Source: Candidatus Accumulibacter meliphilus
Lineage (GTDB): Bacteria; Pseudomonadota; Gammaproteobacteria; Burkholderiales; Rhodocyclaceae
NCBI GenBank assembly: GCA_003332265.1
Contig: QPGA01000011.1
Span: 59,273-95,539, forward strand
Length of the DNA: 36,267 nt
Reading direction: 5' to 3'
Position numbers and translations under genes: made by a program. Below the pieces are notes generated by a model. It saw only the letters and a program-made list of their open reading frames with translations, did not search any database and was not told the DNA's origin. Positions within the stretch are counted from its first letter, which is position 1. Each line of letters begins with the position of its first letter. Of the stretch, positions 25,832-33,766 are shown one piece after another.

Positions 25832-27180
25832 CCACCTTCGACAAAATTCTTCCATGCGTGACCGAGCTGCTGCATGCCCATCGGGGAACGGTAGATTTGC
25901 TGGACTGGCTGCTCATCAACCGAGACCTCAATGGCCGGGTAAGGCTGATTGTGCCAGAGGCCATCGAGACAGAAGAGGCCATTCGGAGCCAGATGGGTGT
26001 CTTCGCCGAGAGCTTGGCCGAGCAACTCGGAGCCCACAGCCACCCGGCAAAAGCGGCCATTCTGTACGAGGCAAGCCGGGAGCTGGCTAGCCAGGGGGCA
26101 ACAAGCCATTCGCTGGAAGGTTTTGGCCACGTATGGCTGGCCGACCGCCTGGCGACCGAAGGTAACTGGGCGCAGATCGCACCCGAAACCGAGGGGCGGC
26201 GACGCGTCGTGTTCTTTTCCATCAAGGGCGGTGTTGGGCGCTCCACCGCGCTGGCTGCGACAGCATGGACTTTGGCGCAAGCGGGAAAACGCGTCCTCGT
26301 GCTGGACCTTGATCTGGAGTCTCCCGGTCTGTCTTCCAGCCTACTCCCGCCTGAGCGGCAACCTGCTTTTGGTATTACCGATTGGCTGGTGGAGGACTTG
26401 GTAGACAACGCCGACGAGGTGTTTGAAAGCATGATCGCCACCAGTGACCTTTCCCATGATGGCGAAATCTACGTGGCTCCCGCTCATGGTGCCGACCCGG
26501 GTGAGTATGTCTCGAAGCTCGGTCGAGTATGGATGCCGAAAGCCGAAGCCAACGGTTCTCTTGAAAGCTGGTCTGCGCGATTACAGCGCCTGCTCACAAA
26601 GCTGGAAGCACGCGTCCAGCCCGACGTGGTGCTGATCGACTCGCGTGCTGGTATCGATGAGGTGGCTTCCACGTGCGTGACCGACTTGGGCGCGAACTTG
26701 GTGTTGTTATTTGCTCTGGAAGGCAGCCAGACCTGGAATGGTTACCAAGTCTTGTTTGAACACTGGCGACGCGCGCGCGTCGCCGAAGCCATGCGCGAGC
26801 GGTTGAAGGTCGTCGCCGCTTTAGTGCCTGAAATCGATCGGGTTGCCTACCTTGAAGGCCTCCGCGAACATGCTTATGAGATTTTCGTCGAGTCACTTTA
26901 CGATGAAATCGCACCGCCATCAACCGATGCCATCGGGCCAGCGCCCAACGACAATCGAAGGTGGCAAGTCAGGCAAATCGTAGAAGGTTGGAATTTTGAT
27001 GAAGCCGATGAGGGGGCGCCTCACAGCCCTTGGTCAGTCCACTGGCACCGAAGCTTTGCCGGACTTCGCTCCTTACAAGGCCGACTTGCCGTCATTGACG
27101 CACAAGAGGTGAAGGCCATTTTCGGCCCATTGATCGAGGGGATCAGCGGAATCCTTGACTCGGAGAATGTCGATGTCTGA
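25828..27180 (+). CDS. ParA/MinD-type (SIMIBI) ATPase with KGGVGRS Walker A
   Basis: A 450-residue protein. An N-terminal helical region (about 1-120) with no recognised domain precedes a ParA/MinD-like ATPase: SIKGGVGRST (131-140), Walker A' RVLVLDLDLESPG (Asp160/Asp162) and Walker B DVVLIDSRAG. The signature Lys133 of the deviant P-loop is kept, but the usual second Lys (KGGxGK) is Arg138. This KGGVGR form marks a subgroup of ParA-like NTPases that occur with effector or conflict genes rather than plasmid partition. No ParB-like gene or centromere repeats are present here. It overlaps the HEPN-like gene by 4 bases and the next NTPase by 8. Function is inferred only. Confidence 0.82.
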   Translation: MTTFDKILPCVTELLHAHRGTVDLLDWLLINRDLNGRVRLIVPEAIETEEAIRSQMGVFAESLAEQLGAHSHPAKAAILYEASRELASQGATSHSLEGFGHVWLADRLATEGNWAQIAPETEGRRRVVFFSIKGGVGRSTALAATAWTLAQAGKRVLVLDLDLESPGLSSSLLPPERQPAFGITDWLVEDLVDNADEVFESMIATSDLSHDGEIYVAPAHGADPGEYVSKLGRVWMPKAEANGSLESWSARLQRLLTKLEARVQPDVVLIDSRAGIDEVASTCVTDLGANLVLLFALEGSQTWNGYQVLFEHWRRARVAEAMRERLKVVAALVPEIDRVAYLEGLREHAYEIFVESLYDEIAPPSTDAIGPAPNDNRRWQVRQIVEGWNFDEADEGAPHSPWSVHWHRSFAGLRSLQGRLAVIDAQEVKAIFGPLIEGISGILDSENVDV

Positions 27181-28567
27181 TGTACGGGCAATGCGCGAAG
27201 CCATCCTGGCTGCGCCTCTGGAAACCAGTAACTTTGGCGAGGAGCCTCAGCCGGGGACGCTTTACATTCCCTTATCCCACCTGAAGGCACTGCGGCTGGA
27301 CGCACACGTGGTCGTGGGCGGGCGAGGGGTAGGAAAATCCTTCTGGACGGCTGCGCTCCAGTCCGATGCACTACGTAGCCTGCTCGGTTCATCCTCTCCC
27401 GAACTAGCGGGGGTCGAGGTTCGGGTGGGCTTCGCCAGCACAGAGCGGATTGACTGTTATCCGAATGCCGATGTGTTTGCTGCTTTCATCGATAAGGGTG
27501 GTGAACCCTACGACCTCTGGCGTGCCGTGGTTTTGCGCTGGGTCGCCGAGCGCGCACAAAAAAAAATACCCGTCGCCAGTTGGCCTGAAACCGTTGCCTG
27601 GCTGAAGTCTGAATCTGAAGCAGCGGCGCGCCTGATGCAGCAGCAACGTGACTGGCGTGGCCTCATCCTGTTCGATGCGCTAGACCGAACCAGCAACGAC
27701 TGGCAGCGAATGGATAGCATTGTGCGCGGCCTTTTACGCACGGTGCTTTGGCTCAAGAGCATTCCCGGCCTCTACGCCAAGGTTTTTCTGCGAGAAGACC
27801 AGGCGGAGCGCACCGTTTTCAACTTTCCTGATGCCTCTAAGCTCACGGCCACGAAAGCCGAGTTGACTTGGGCTAGACACGATCTGCATGGCTTACTGTG
27901 GCAACGACTGATCAACGCGCCGCTTGCGCATGGAAAATGCTTACGGGTGATTCTTCAAGCCCACGAACATTCCGGCATCTGGCTGTTGCCAGATGAAATG
28001 AAACGGGAAACCGAAGTACAGCGCAGGTCATTTGAGCGGCTTGCCGGCCCGTGGATGGGCCGCGACAGGCGGCGCGGAGTTCCCTATACTTGGTCCGTTA
28101 GCCATCTGGCGGACGGGCGCGGCCAGACCTCGCCACGCTCATTTCTCGCCGCGATACGTCAGGCGGCAGAAGACACGAGCGAGCGCTACCCTCAGCACGA
28201 GGTCGCGCTGCATTATGAGAGTATCAAGCGCGGCATTCAGAAGGCGTCGGAGATTCGGGTGCAGGAGGTGGCCGAGGACTACCCTTGGGTGCCGGATGTT
28301 CTCTCGGAACTGAAGGGCATGAACGTGCCGTGCGACTACACGGAGGTGCAATCGCGCTGGCTGGCGCGGTTCCCCGAAGGACCACGGAGCATTTCTTCGG
28401 ACCGGCTTCCGGCTCAGCACGTAGAGCGCGGTTGGGACGGCCTGCGTGACGACTTGCAGCGCTTGGGCCTTGTTGAAACCAAGAAGGACGGTCGTATCGA
28501 CATGCCAGACCTCTACCGCGTCGGCTTTGGTCTAGGGCGTAAGGGTGGCGTCAGGCCGAGTAACTGA
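27173..28567 (+). CDS. P-loop NTPase of the island operon
   Basis: A 464-residue protein with a classical Walker A GGRGVGKS (49-56) and a Walker B-like GLILFDALDR (about 163-172). KVFLRED (204-210) and ELTWARHDLHGLLWQRL (about 231-247) follow, an arrangement like KAP, STAND or Sll1717-type ATPases. The C-terminal 170 residues look helical, with a possible winged-helix end (DDLQRLGLVETKKDGRI). No nuclease or membrane domain is evident. ATG 27173 is chosen because CGGAG lies 7 bases upstream, whereas the in-frame ATG 27167 would be too close to it. It is the last gene of the operon. Confidence 0.72.
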   Translation: MSDVRAMREAILAAPLETSNFGEEPQPGTLYIPLSHLKALRLDAHVVVGGRGVGKSFWTAALQSDALRSLLGSSSPELAGVEVRVGFASTERIDCYPNADVFAAFIDKGGEPYDLWRAVVLRWVAERAQKKIPVASWPETVAWLKSESEAAARLMQQQRDWRGLILFDALDRTSNDWQRMDSIVRGLLRTVLWLKSIPGLYAKVFLREDQAERTVFNFPDASKLTATKAELTWARHDLHGLLWQRLINAPLAHGKCLRVILQAHEHSGIWLLPDEMKRETEVQRRSFERLAGPWMGRDRRRGVPYTWSVSHLADGRGQTSPRSFLAAIRQAAEDTSERYPQHEVALHYESIKRGIQKASEIRVQEVAEDYPWVPDVLSELKGMNVPCDYTEVQSRWLARFPEGPRSISSDRLPAQHVERGWDGLRDDLQRLGLVETKKDGRIDMPDLYRVGFGLGRKGGVRPSN

Positions 28568-28931
28568 CCCCAGTGACGATCTACCACGTCCCCACCGTTG
28601 TTGCGCTTGAACTCCCCACTTGCTTACGATCTGCCGCAGCTGCAGCGATGAGACATGGGTCAGACCGGCTCAACTCGACATCGCCCGATGAATCGTGCTC
28701 TACAGCGGTAGCGGCGTCTGCTGCATGGCGCGTGCCGTGCTTGCGGTGCGCTCGATTCATCGGCTGATCGCACGAAACAGGGACCGCAGGGACAAAACGC
28801 GGGGACCTCGCTGACGCCAAGATCTCCGCGCTGTTTGCCCATGCTCGTTCCGTACAAGAAGCGAGTCCTGACGCCAGCAGCGGTTTCAGGTCCCGTTCGA
28901 CCCCTGGCGCTTGACTGCCCCCCTCCCTGCT
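28568..28931. other. Gene-free right flank of the island with an 11-bp inverted repeat
   Basis: No frame here has a recognisable product. CCGATGAATCG (28685-28695) and its exact reverse complement (28753-28763) are 57 bases apart, too far for an ordinary terminator. The stretch may hold remnants of a mobile element, but I cannot name one. No tRNA or attachment-site duplication was found. Confidence 0.35.
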
Positions 28932-29570
28932 TCAACCGGGCGGCATCACGGCGCGCACGCTGCTGCGCTCGTTCATGCGCCCCAACCAGCCCTCGATACT
29001 CGGTGCCGCGGCGAGCAGGGTCAGGCCTTCCGGGGTCGCGCGCAGATAGGTCACTACCGGCAGGACGTGCAAATCGGCGAGGCTCACGGTCGCGCCACCG
29101 AAGTAGTTTGCCTCGCCGAGCAGGCGCGCGATCTCTTTGAGGAACAACGCCGCCCGAGGCTTGGCTGCTTCGATTTCAGCTTCGTCGGTCTGCCCACCGA
29201 GTGCCGGCACGAGGACGCGGGGAATGAAAATATGAGTGATCGACGCCGGGTAGCCGTAGCTTTCAACGATGCCCATCACCTGATTGACCCGGCTGCGGTC
29301 AACGGGCGTCGCGGGCATCAGGGCCGGTCCCGGAAACACCTCGTCGATATAGCGCATGATCGCCGCTGCCTCGTAGATCGCATGGCCGTCGTGCTCGAAG
29401 GCGGGCATTTTTCCCCAGGGATGACGGGCCAGATGCGCCTCTTCCAGATGCTGACCCTTGACCAGATCCACGGCCACCAGCGTGTGCGCTACGCCCTTTT
29501 CCGCCAGGGCCAGGCGAACGGAACGAACGTAGGTGCTGATGGCATCACCGTAAACGAGAGCTTGGCTCAT
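28932..29570 (-). CDS. Glutathione S-transferase family protein
   Basis: A 212-residue cytosolic protein. The N-terminal thioredoxin-like domain has a Ser/Tyr-containing start (VYGDAISTYVRSVRLAL), the cis-Pro loop GKMPAFEHDG (about residues 53-62) and the glutathione-binding YEAAAIMRYIDE (about 69-80). The C-terminal helical domain has the N-capping-type FGGATVSLADLHVLP. GSTs conjugate or reduce electrophiles with glutathione; the substrate cannot be told. ATG 29570 has GGAGA 6 bases upstream; the frame opens to 29774 but lacks a better start. It is transcribed away from the cyclase-HDOD gene. Confidence 0.92.
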   Translation of the reverse strand: MSQALVYGDAISTYVRSVRLALAEKGVAHTLVAVDLVKGQHLEEAHLARHPWGKMPAFEHDGHAIYEAAAIMRYIDEVFPGPALMPATPVDRSRVNQVMGIVESYGYPASITHIFIPRVLVPALGGQTDEAEIEAAKPRAALFLKEIARLLGEANYFGGATVSLADLHVLPVVTYLRATPEGLTLLAAAPSIEGWLGRMNERSSVRAVMPPG

Positions 29571-29906
29571 GATTTGTCTCCTTTGGGTTGTCCAGCGGGT
29601 TCGTACAGGACGGACCTCGGCTGAGGTCCGCCGTACGCGCACTATTCTGCCCGCTGATCGTCGTTTTTGCACTCGGGAAATAGCGCTGTGATCGGCGCCC
29701 ATGCGCTGTGGTCGGCGGTCGGGATGAGCACAGCACCCCGCAGAAAGCCCGGCAAGTCCCTGCCAGGCCGCCACGGCGATTGACTGCGGTGCCCGGAAGC
29801 CGGGATACTCGTGTTGATGGTGTCAAATTCCGTGTTCTTCAGCGGCCGCCCGTCCGCCCGACAGCCACGGCAGAAAATCTCCGACAACACACGAGCGAGG
29901 CGGTGA
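29571..29906. other. Divergent intergenic region with a hairpin
   Basis: This region between the divergent GST and cyclase genes contains CGGACCTC-GGCT-GAGGTCCG (29611-29630), an 8-bp stem with a 4-base loop, flanked by GTAC on both sides. Its position near the GST start suggests a regulatory site rather than a terminator. No clear promoter was identified. Confidence 0.4.
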
Positions 29907-31346
29907 ATGGGACCGGCAGAACTTACCTTGGGCGATGCTTCGCTGATCACGGCCACTTTCCTGTTTACCGACATCGAAGGCTCGACCAACCTCTGGGAAA
30001 CCGAATCGCAGGCCATGCGCATCGCCCTTCAGCGCCACAACGCGCTCCTGTCGGCGGCGGTCGAGCGCCACCACGGCTACGTCTTCAAGACCGTTGGCGA
30101 CGCTTTCTGCGTCACTTTCGACGATGCCAGCGAGGCGCTGCACGCCGCCTGCCAGATCCAGGCCAGCCTCGCCGCCGCGCGCTGGCCGACGAAGTCACCG
30201 CTGCGCGTACGTGTTGCGCTGCACACCGGCCCGGCGTACCTGAGCGGCGGCGACTACTTCGGGACGACGGTCAATCGCTGCGCGCGCGTGCTGGCGGTCA
30301 CGCTTGGCGGACAGACGCTGCTCACTTCGCCGACCGAAGCCCTGGTGCGCAAATCCTTGCCGGCGGACACCAGCCTGCGCGATACCGGCATGCTGCGCCT
30401 GCGCGACCTGCCGCACCCGATACACGTTTTCCAGCTGATTCATCCCGGGCTGTCGCCGAGTTTGTGCGAACTGGGCGGCAGCGCGGGCGGACACAAGCTG
30501 ACCACGGAACCGATGGCCCGTTTCCGCCCCGTCGACCTCTACGAAGTCCCGACGCTGCCGGCGATCATCGTGCAGGCACTGAAAGTTCTGCAGAATCCGA
30601 ACAGCGATGCCCGCGCCGTCGAGCGGGTGATCGTCAATGATCCGGCGATCTCGACCAAGATCCTGCGCGTCGCCAACTCCGCGTTCTTCGGTTTCTCGCG
30701 GCGGATCAGCACCATTTCCGAAGCGGTGCGGGTGCTCGGTTTCACCAACGTTCAGGGAATGATCTTCTCGGTCGGCGCCTTCGACGCCTTTCGCACCGAG
30801 CGCCTGAACCTGACCGACTTCTGGAAGCATTCGATCGCCACCGCCACCGCCGCACGCTTCCTGTCCCCGCACGTCCAGTGCTCGGCCGATGAAGCGTTCA
30901 TGGCCGGCATCCTGCACGACATCGGCAAACTGATTTTCGCCATCCAGGCCGAACCTGCCTACCATCAAGTACTCGAGTTGCGGCGCGGCGCGGCGCCGAT
31001 GAGCAGTCTCGAAGCCGAGCGCACGCTGTTCGAATTCACTCATCCCGAGGTCGGTGAGATGGTCGCCGAGCGCTGGGATCTGCCAGCGCGCTACGTCGCC
31101 GCCATCGCCCACCATCACGACCCGCAAGCGGCTGGCGAAGAGCGCGCGTTCTGCGCCCTGATCGGACTCGCCGACCAGGCCGCCTACGCCGCTCTGGGTG
31201 GCCAAACGCCGCCAGCGGAAAATGACGGCGAGCGGGCCGCCCTGCTCGCGATGCTGGCCTTGCGCCCGCAGCATTGGGACGAGTGCCTGCAACACCTGCA
31301 CGACGCGCACACCGACATCAACGGCTTTGTCGGTGCGATCCGCTGA
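29907..31346 (+). CDS. Class III nucleotidyl cyclase fused to an HDOD domain
   Basis: A 479-residue fusion. The N-terminal class III cyclase (about 14-135) has both metal aspartates, Asp22 (FTDIEGST) and Asp65 (VGDAF), the adenine-contacting Lys61, and the transition-state pair Asn123/Arg127 (VNRCAR), so it should be an active adenylate cyclase. The second part (about 190-400) is an HDOD domain: LPAIIVQALKVLQ, VNDPAISTKILRVAN, and an HD-like AGILHDIGKLIF with IAHHHDP. HDOD domains are HD-related signalling modules, usually taken as non-catalytic, yet here HD and later His residues survive. There is no membrane segment, so it is cytoplasmic. ATG 29907 follows GAGG. Confidence 0.9.
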   Translation: MGPAELTLGDASLITATFLFTDIEGSTNLWETESQAMRIALQRHNALLSAAVERHHGYVFKTVGDAFCVTFDDASEALHAACQIQASLAAARWPTKSPLRVRVALHTGPAYLSGGDYFGTTVNRCARVLAVTLGGQTLLTSPTEALVRKSLPADTSLRDTGMLRLRDLPHPIHVFQLIHPGLSPSLCELGGSAGGHKLTTEPMARFRPVDLYEVPTLPAIIVQALKVLQNPNSDARAVERVIVNDPAISTKILRVANSAFFGFSRRISTISEAVRVLGFTNVQGMIFSVGAFDAFRTERLNLTDFWKHSIATATAARFLSPHVQCSADEAFMAGILHDIGKLIFAIQAEPAYHQVLELRRGAAPMSSLEAERTLFEFTHPEVGEMVAERWDLPARYVAAIAHHHDPQAAGEERAFCALIGLADQAAYAALGGQTPPAENDGERAALLAMLALRPQHWDECLQHLHDAHTDINGFVGAIR

Positions 31347-31419
31347 TTTGACGAAAGGCAGCGAAATCTAGCGAAATCGAGCGAAAACATGTGCGCTGCT
31401 GCGAGCCGTTCTTTTCCCC

Positions 31420-31447
31420 TTGCTTGCCCGCCAAATTCCGCTATAAT
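31420..31447 (+). promoter_or_regulatory. Promoter of tRNA-Asp
   Basis: A perfect TATAAT (31442-31447) with TTGCTT (31420-31425) 16 bases upstream, 75 bases before the tRNA. GCGC after the -10 resembles a stringent-control discriminator. Confidence 0.65.
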
Positions 31448-31521
31448 GCGCAGCTTCCCGCTTGCAAGGGCCTCGCCAGGCAGCCGCAGAGAGGCAGCGA
31501 CAGGGAGCAGCAGGGCAACAA

Positions 31522-31598
31522 GGAGTGGTAGTTCAGTTGGTTAGAATACCGGCCTGTCACGCCGGGGGTCGCGGGTTCGAGTCCCGTCCACTCCGCCA
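31522..31598 (+). tRNA. tRNA-Asp (anticodon GTC)
   Basis: This 77-base gene folds as a cloverleaf. The acceptor GGAGTGG pairs with CCACTCC, the anticodon stem CCGGC/GCCGG encloses the loop CTGTCAC with GTC at 31556-31558, the T arm has GGTTCGAGTCC, and CCA is encoded (31596-31598). It stands alone with its own promoter and terminator. Confidence 0.97.
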
Positions 31599-31610
31599 GC
31601 ACAAAAGAGC

Positions 31611-31637
31611 AAAAAGCCCAGCCAGCCTGGGCTTTTT
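31611..31637 (+). terminator. Rho-independent terminator after tRNA-Asp
   Basis: AAAAAGCCCAG (31611-31621) pairs with CTGGGCTTTTT (31627-31637) across a 5-base loop, giving a GC-rich core and a T-run, 13 bases after the tRNA. Confidence 0.93.
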
Positions 31638-31769
31638 CATTTTCAGGCTCAGCGCCTGAGAGCCGCCAAGAGCGCGCTCCCTTTCCGGGTGCCAGCAGCC
31701 CGCCCGTCGGCGCGGCGCGAGCGCATCTCTGCGCCGCAAATGATCACTACAGCAGCAAGATGGCTGTTC

Positions 31770-31775
31770 TATAAT
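31770..31775 (+). promoter_or_regulatory. Possible -10 element of mltD
   Basis: A perfect TATAAT lies 114 bases before the mltD start. The -35 region is poor. The rest of 31638-31889 shows no gene. Confidence 0.45.
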
Positions 31776-31889
31776 TACAAGCTTGTCGGGCAGAATTCCA
31801 CCAGGTGAACCGGCTCAGGTGAACCGCACAGCTAAACCGATTTCGTCGGGACAACTGGCACCGCCCGAGAACGAAGACAGGACCACCGG

Positions 31890-33662
31890 ATGACGCCACG
31901 AATCGCTTTCGCATTTGTTACCGCTTTTGCCTGCGCTACCGCCTGGTCGAACGAAGCGGGTGTAAACCCTCAGTCAGATATGCCAGCGCTGACCACCCCG
32001 GCACGCAGCGAGGCCGCTGCGAGCGCAATCCCGGCAGGAAGCGATGGCCCCTTGCCGGTGGTTGAAGTGGCCGCGCCGGCGCGACTCCCCGAGACCATCG
32101 ACCTGACCTACGAGTCCGCGGAGATCTTCCAGCACCTGCGTCGCGGCTTCTCAATGCCGAACATCAACAGCGAGCTGGTTCTGCACCATCAGCAGTGGTA
32201 TCTGAACCGCCCGGACTACTTGCGGCGGATGATCACGCGTAGCAGCCGTTACCTGCATTTCATCATCGTCGAACTCGACAAGCGCGGCATGCCGCTGGAA
32301 ATTGCCCTGCTGCCGATGGTCGAGAGCGCCTACAACCCGACCGCCTACTCGCGCAGCCATGCGTCCGGCCTGTGGCAGTTCGTGCCGGCGACCGGCAAGC
32401 AATACAATCTGGAACAGAACTGGTGGGTCGACGAACGGCGCGATATCGTCCAGTCGACCGGCGCGGCGCTCGACTACCTGCAGTACATCTACGAACTGCA
32501 CGGCGACTGGCACCTGGCGCTGGCCTCCTACAACTGGGGCGAAGGCGCGGTCGGTCGGGCGATCAAGAAAAACGCCGCGCAGGGTCTGCCGACCGATTAC
32601 CTGAGCCTCAAGATGCCTGAGGAAACGCGTAACTACGTCCCCAAGCTGCAGGCCTTGAAGAACATTTTCAACAATCCCAATATCCTCGCCGACCTCGACA
32701 TGCTCGGCGTCCCGATGCGTCCCTACTTCGCGACAGTTACCAACTCCGGCAATATCGACGTCAAGCTGGCAGCAAAACTGGCTGAAATGCCGGTCCAGGA
32801 GTTCGTTGCGCTGAACCCTTCGCACAATCGCGCGGTGATCAGATCCGAAACGCCCATGGTCATCCCGGCCGACAAGCTGGAAACCTTCGCCCACAACCTC
32901 GAAGCGCACGAGGAAAGCGACAAACCTCTCTCTTCCTGGCAAGCCTATACCCTGCGCCCGGGCGAGAAACTCGAAGAGGTCGCACCGCGCTTCGGCATGA
33001 CGGTGGCCGGCCTCAAGGCCCTCAACGGCCTCCAGGGCCGCATGCGGGTTGCTTCGGGAGCGACACTGCTCGTCGCAGGAGAAGGAAACGAAGCGGAAGA
33101 CATGGGCCTGAAGGCGTTGCCAGAGGAGCAGCCGCTGGTCTTTGCAGCCCCGGCCCTGCGAACGGAACAACCGGCTGCGGAAAAACCGGCTGCGGAGAAA
33201 CCGGCTGCGGAAAAACCGGCACCAGGCGTGGGCACGCGAACCAGCACGCACGAGGTACGCAAGGGCGAGACGCTGAGCGCCATCGCCCGGCGCTACGGAA
33301 TGAGCCTTGCCGAGCTGAAAAGCCTCAACAAGCTACGCTCCAATACCGCGAAATACGGCACTCGGCTAACGGTGACCAGCAGCACCCAGGCCAGCGCTCC
33401 CACCCGCGTCAAGACCGAGATTGCCAGCAAGGAAACGCCAGCGAAGAGCAAGGAAACTTCAGCAAAGAGCAAGCCAACGCGAGCGGCGAGCGGGCCCACG
33501 ACGGCTGCCGCGGCCGCTCCGCGCACGCACACCGTGCGCCGGGGAGAAACCCTGTCCAGCATCGCCCAACGCTACGACATGAGCGTAGGCGAACTCAAAA
33601 AGCTCAACAAGCTGCGTTCGGATCAGGTGAACTCGGGCACGAAGTTGCGTGTTCAGTCCTGA
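31890..33662 (+). CDS. mltD: Membrane-bound lytic murein transglycosylase D with three LysM repeats
   Basis: MltD cleaves peptidoglycan glycan strands in the periplasm, forming 1,6-anhydro-muropeptides. A signal peptide (about 1-20) has no proper lipobox (AFAC), so lipid anchoring as in E. coli MltD is doubtful. The SLT domain has catalytic Glu145 in PMVESAYNP, then SGLWQFVPATGKQY and SYNWGEGAVGRA. LysM modules that bind glycan start near residues 352 (degenerate), 453 (HEVRKGETLSAIARRYGM) and 547 (HTVRRGETLSSIAQRYDM). The linkers are low-complexity: three AEKPA units coded by 15-bp DNA repeats and a Lys/Thr/Ser-rich stretch. ATG 31890 gives a clean signal peptide. The gene is monocistronic. 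Confidence 0.94.
   Translation: MTPRIAFAFVTAFACATAWSNEAGVNPQSDMPALTTPARSEAAASAIPAGSDGPLPVVEVAAPARLPETIDLTYESAEIFQHLRRGFSMPNINSELVLHHQQWYLNRPDYLRRMITRSSRYLHFIIVELDKRGMPLEIALLPMVESAYNPTAYSRSHASGLWQFVPATGKQYNLEQNWWVDERRDIVQSTGAALDYLQYIYELHGDWHLALASYNWGEGAVGRAIKKNAAQGLPTDYLSLKMPEETRNYVPKLQALKNIFNNPNILADLDMLGVPMRPYFATVTNSGNIDVKLAAKLAEMPVQEFVALNPSHNRAVIRSETPMVIPADKLETFAHNLEAHEESDKPLSSWQAYTLRPGEKLEEVAPRFGMTVAGLKALNGLQGRMRVASGATLLVAGEGNEAEDMGLKALPEEQPLVFAAPALRTEQPAAEKPAAEKPAAEKPAPGVGTRTSTHEVRKGETLSAIARRYGMSLAELKSLNKLRSNTAKYGTRLTVTSSTQASAPTRVKTEIASKETPAKSKETSAKSKPTRAASGPTTAAAAAPRTHTVRRGETLSSIAQRYDMSVGELKKLNKLRSDQVNSGTKLRVQS
33171..33215 (+). repeat. Three 15-bp tandem units in mltD
   Basis: CCGGCTGCGGAAAAA occurs at 33171, 33186 (one mismatch) and 33201, with a partial unit after. 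It codes PAAEK units in the linker before the second LysM module. The period keeps the frame, so copy-number change would only alter linker length. Confidence 0.92.
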
Positions 33663-33672
33663 TCCTGAAGTA

Positions 33673-33716
33673 GCCGGCAAAGTCTCGTCAGCGAAGCGTC
33701 AACCAGACTTGCCGGC
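33673..33716. terminator. Imperfect hairpin between convergent mltD and the ABC operon
   Basis: GCCGGCAAAGTCT (33673-33685) pairs with AGACTTGCCGGC (33705-33716) with one bulged A and a 19-base loop, 10 bases after the mltD stop and 50 bases from the end of the opposite gene. No T-run follows, so termination is only suggested. Confidence 0.4.
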
Positions 33717-33766
33717 GTGGGCTTGCCGACGCCGCGCGCTGCCATGGCAAGAGCAGTGACTGGCAC

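Noticed and set aside
25407-26441. 344-codon minus-strand frame opposite the island operon
   Set aside because: Ser/Arg-rich antisense translation, no motif, and it conflicts with the KGGVGRS ATPase.
25828-27180. Plasmid partition (ParA) role for the KGGVGRS ATPase
   Set aside because: No ParB-like gene and no iteron or centromere repeats nearby; the altered P-loop and the NTPase partner fit a different role.
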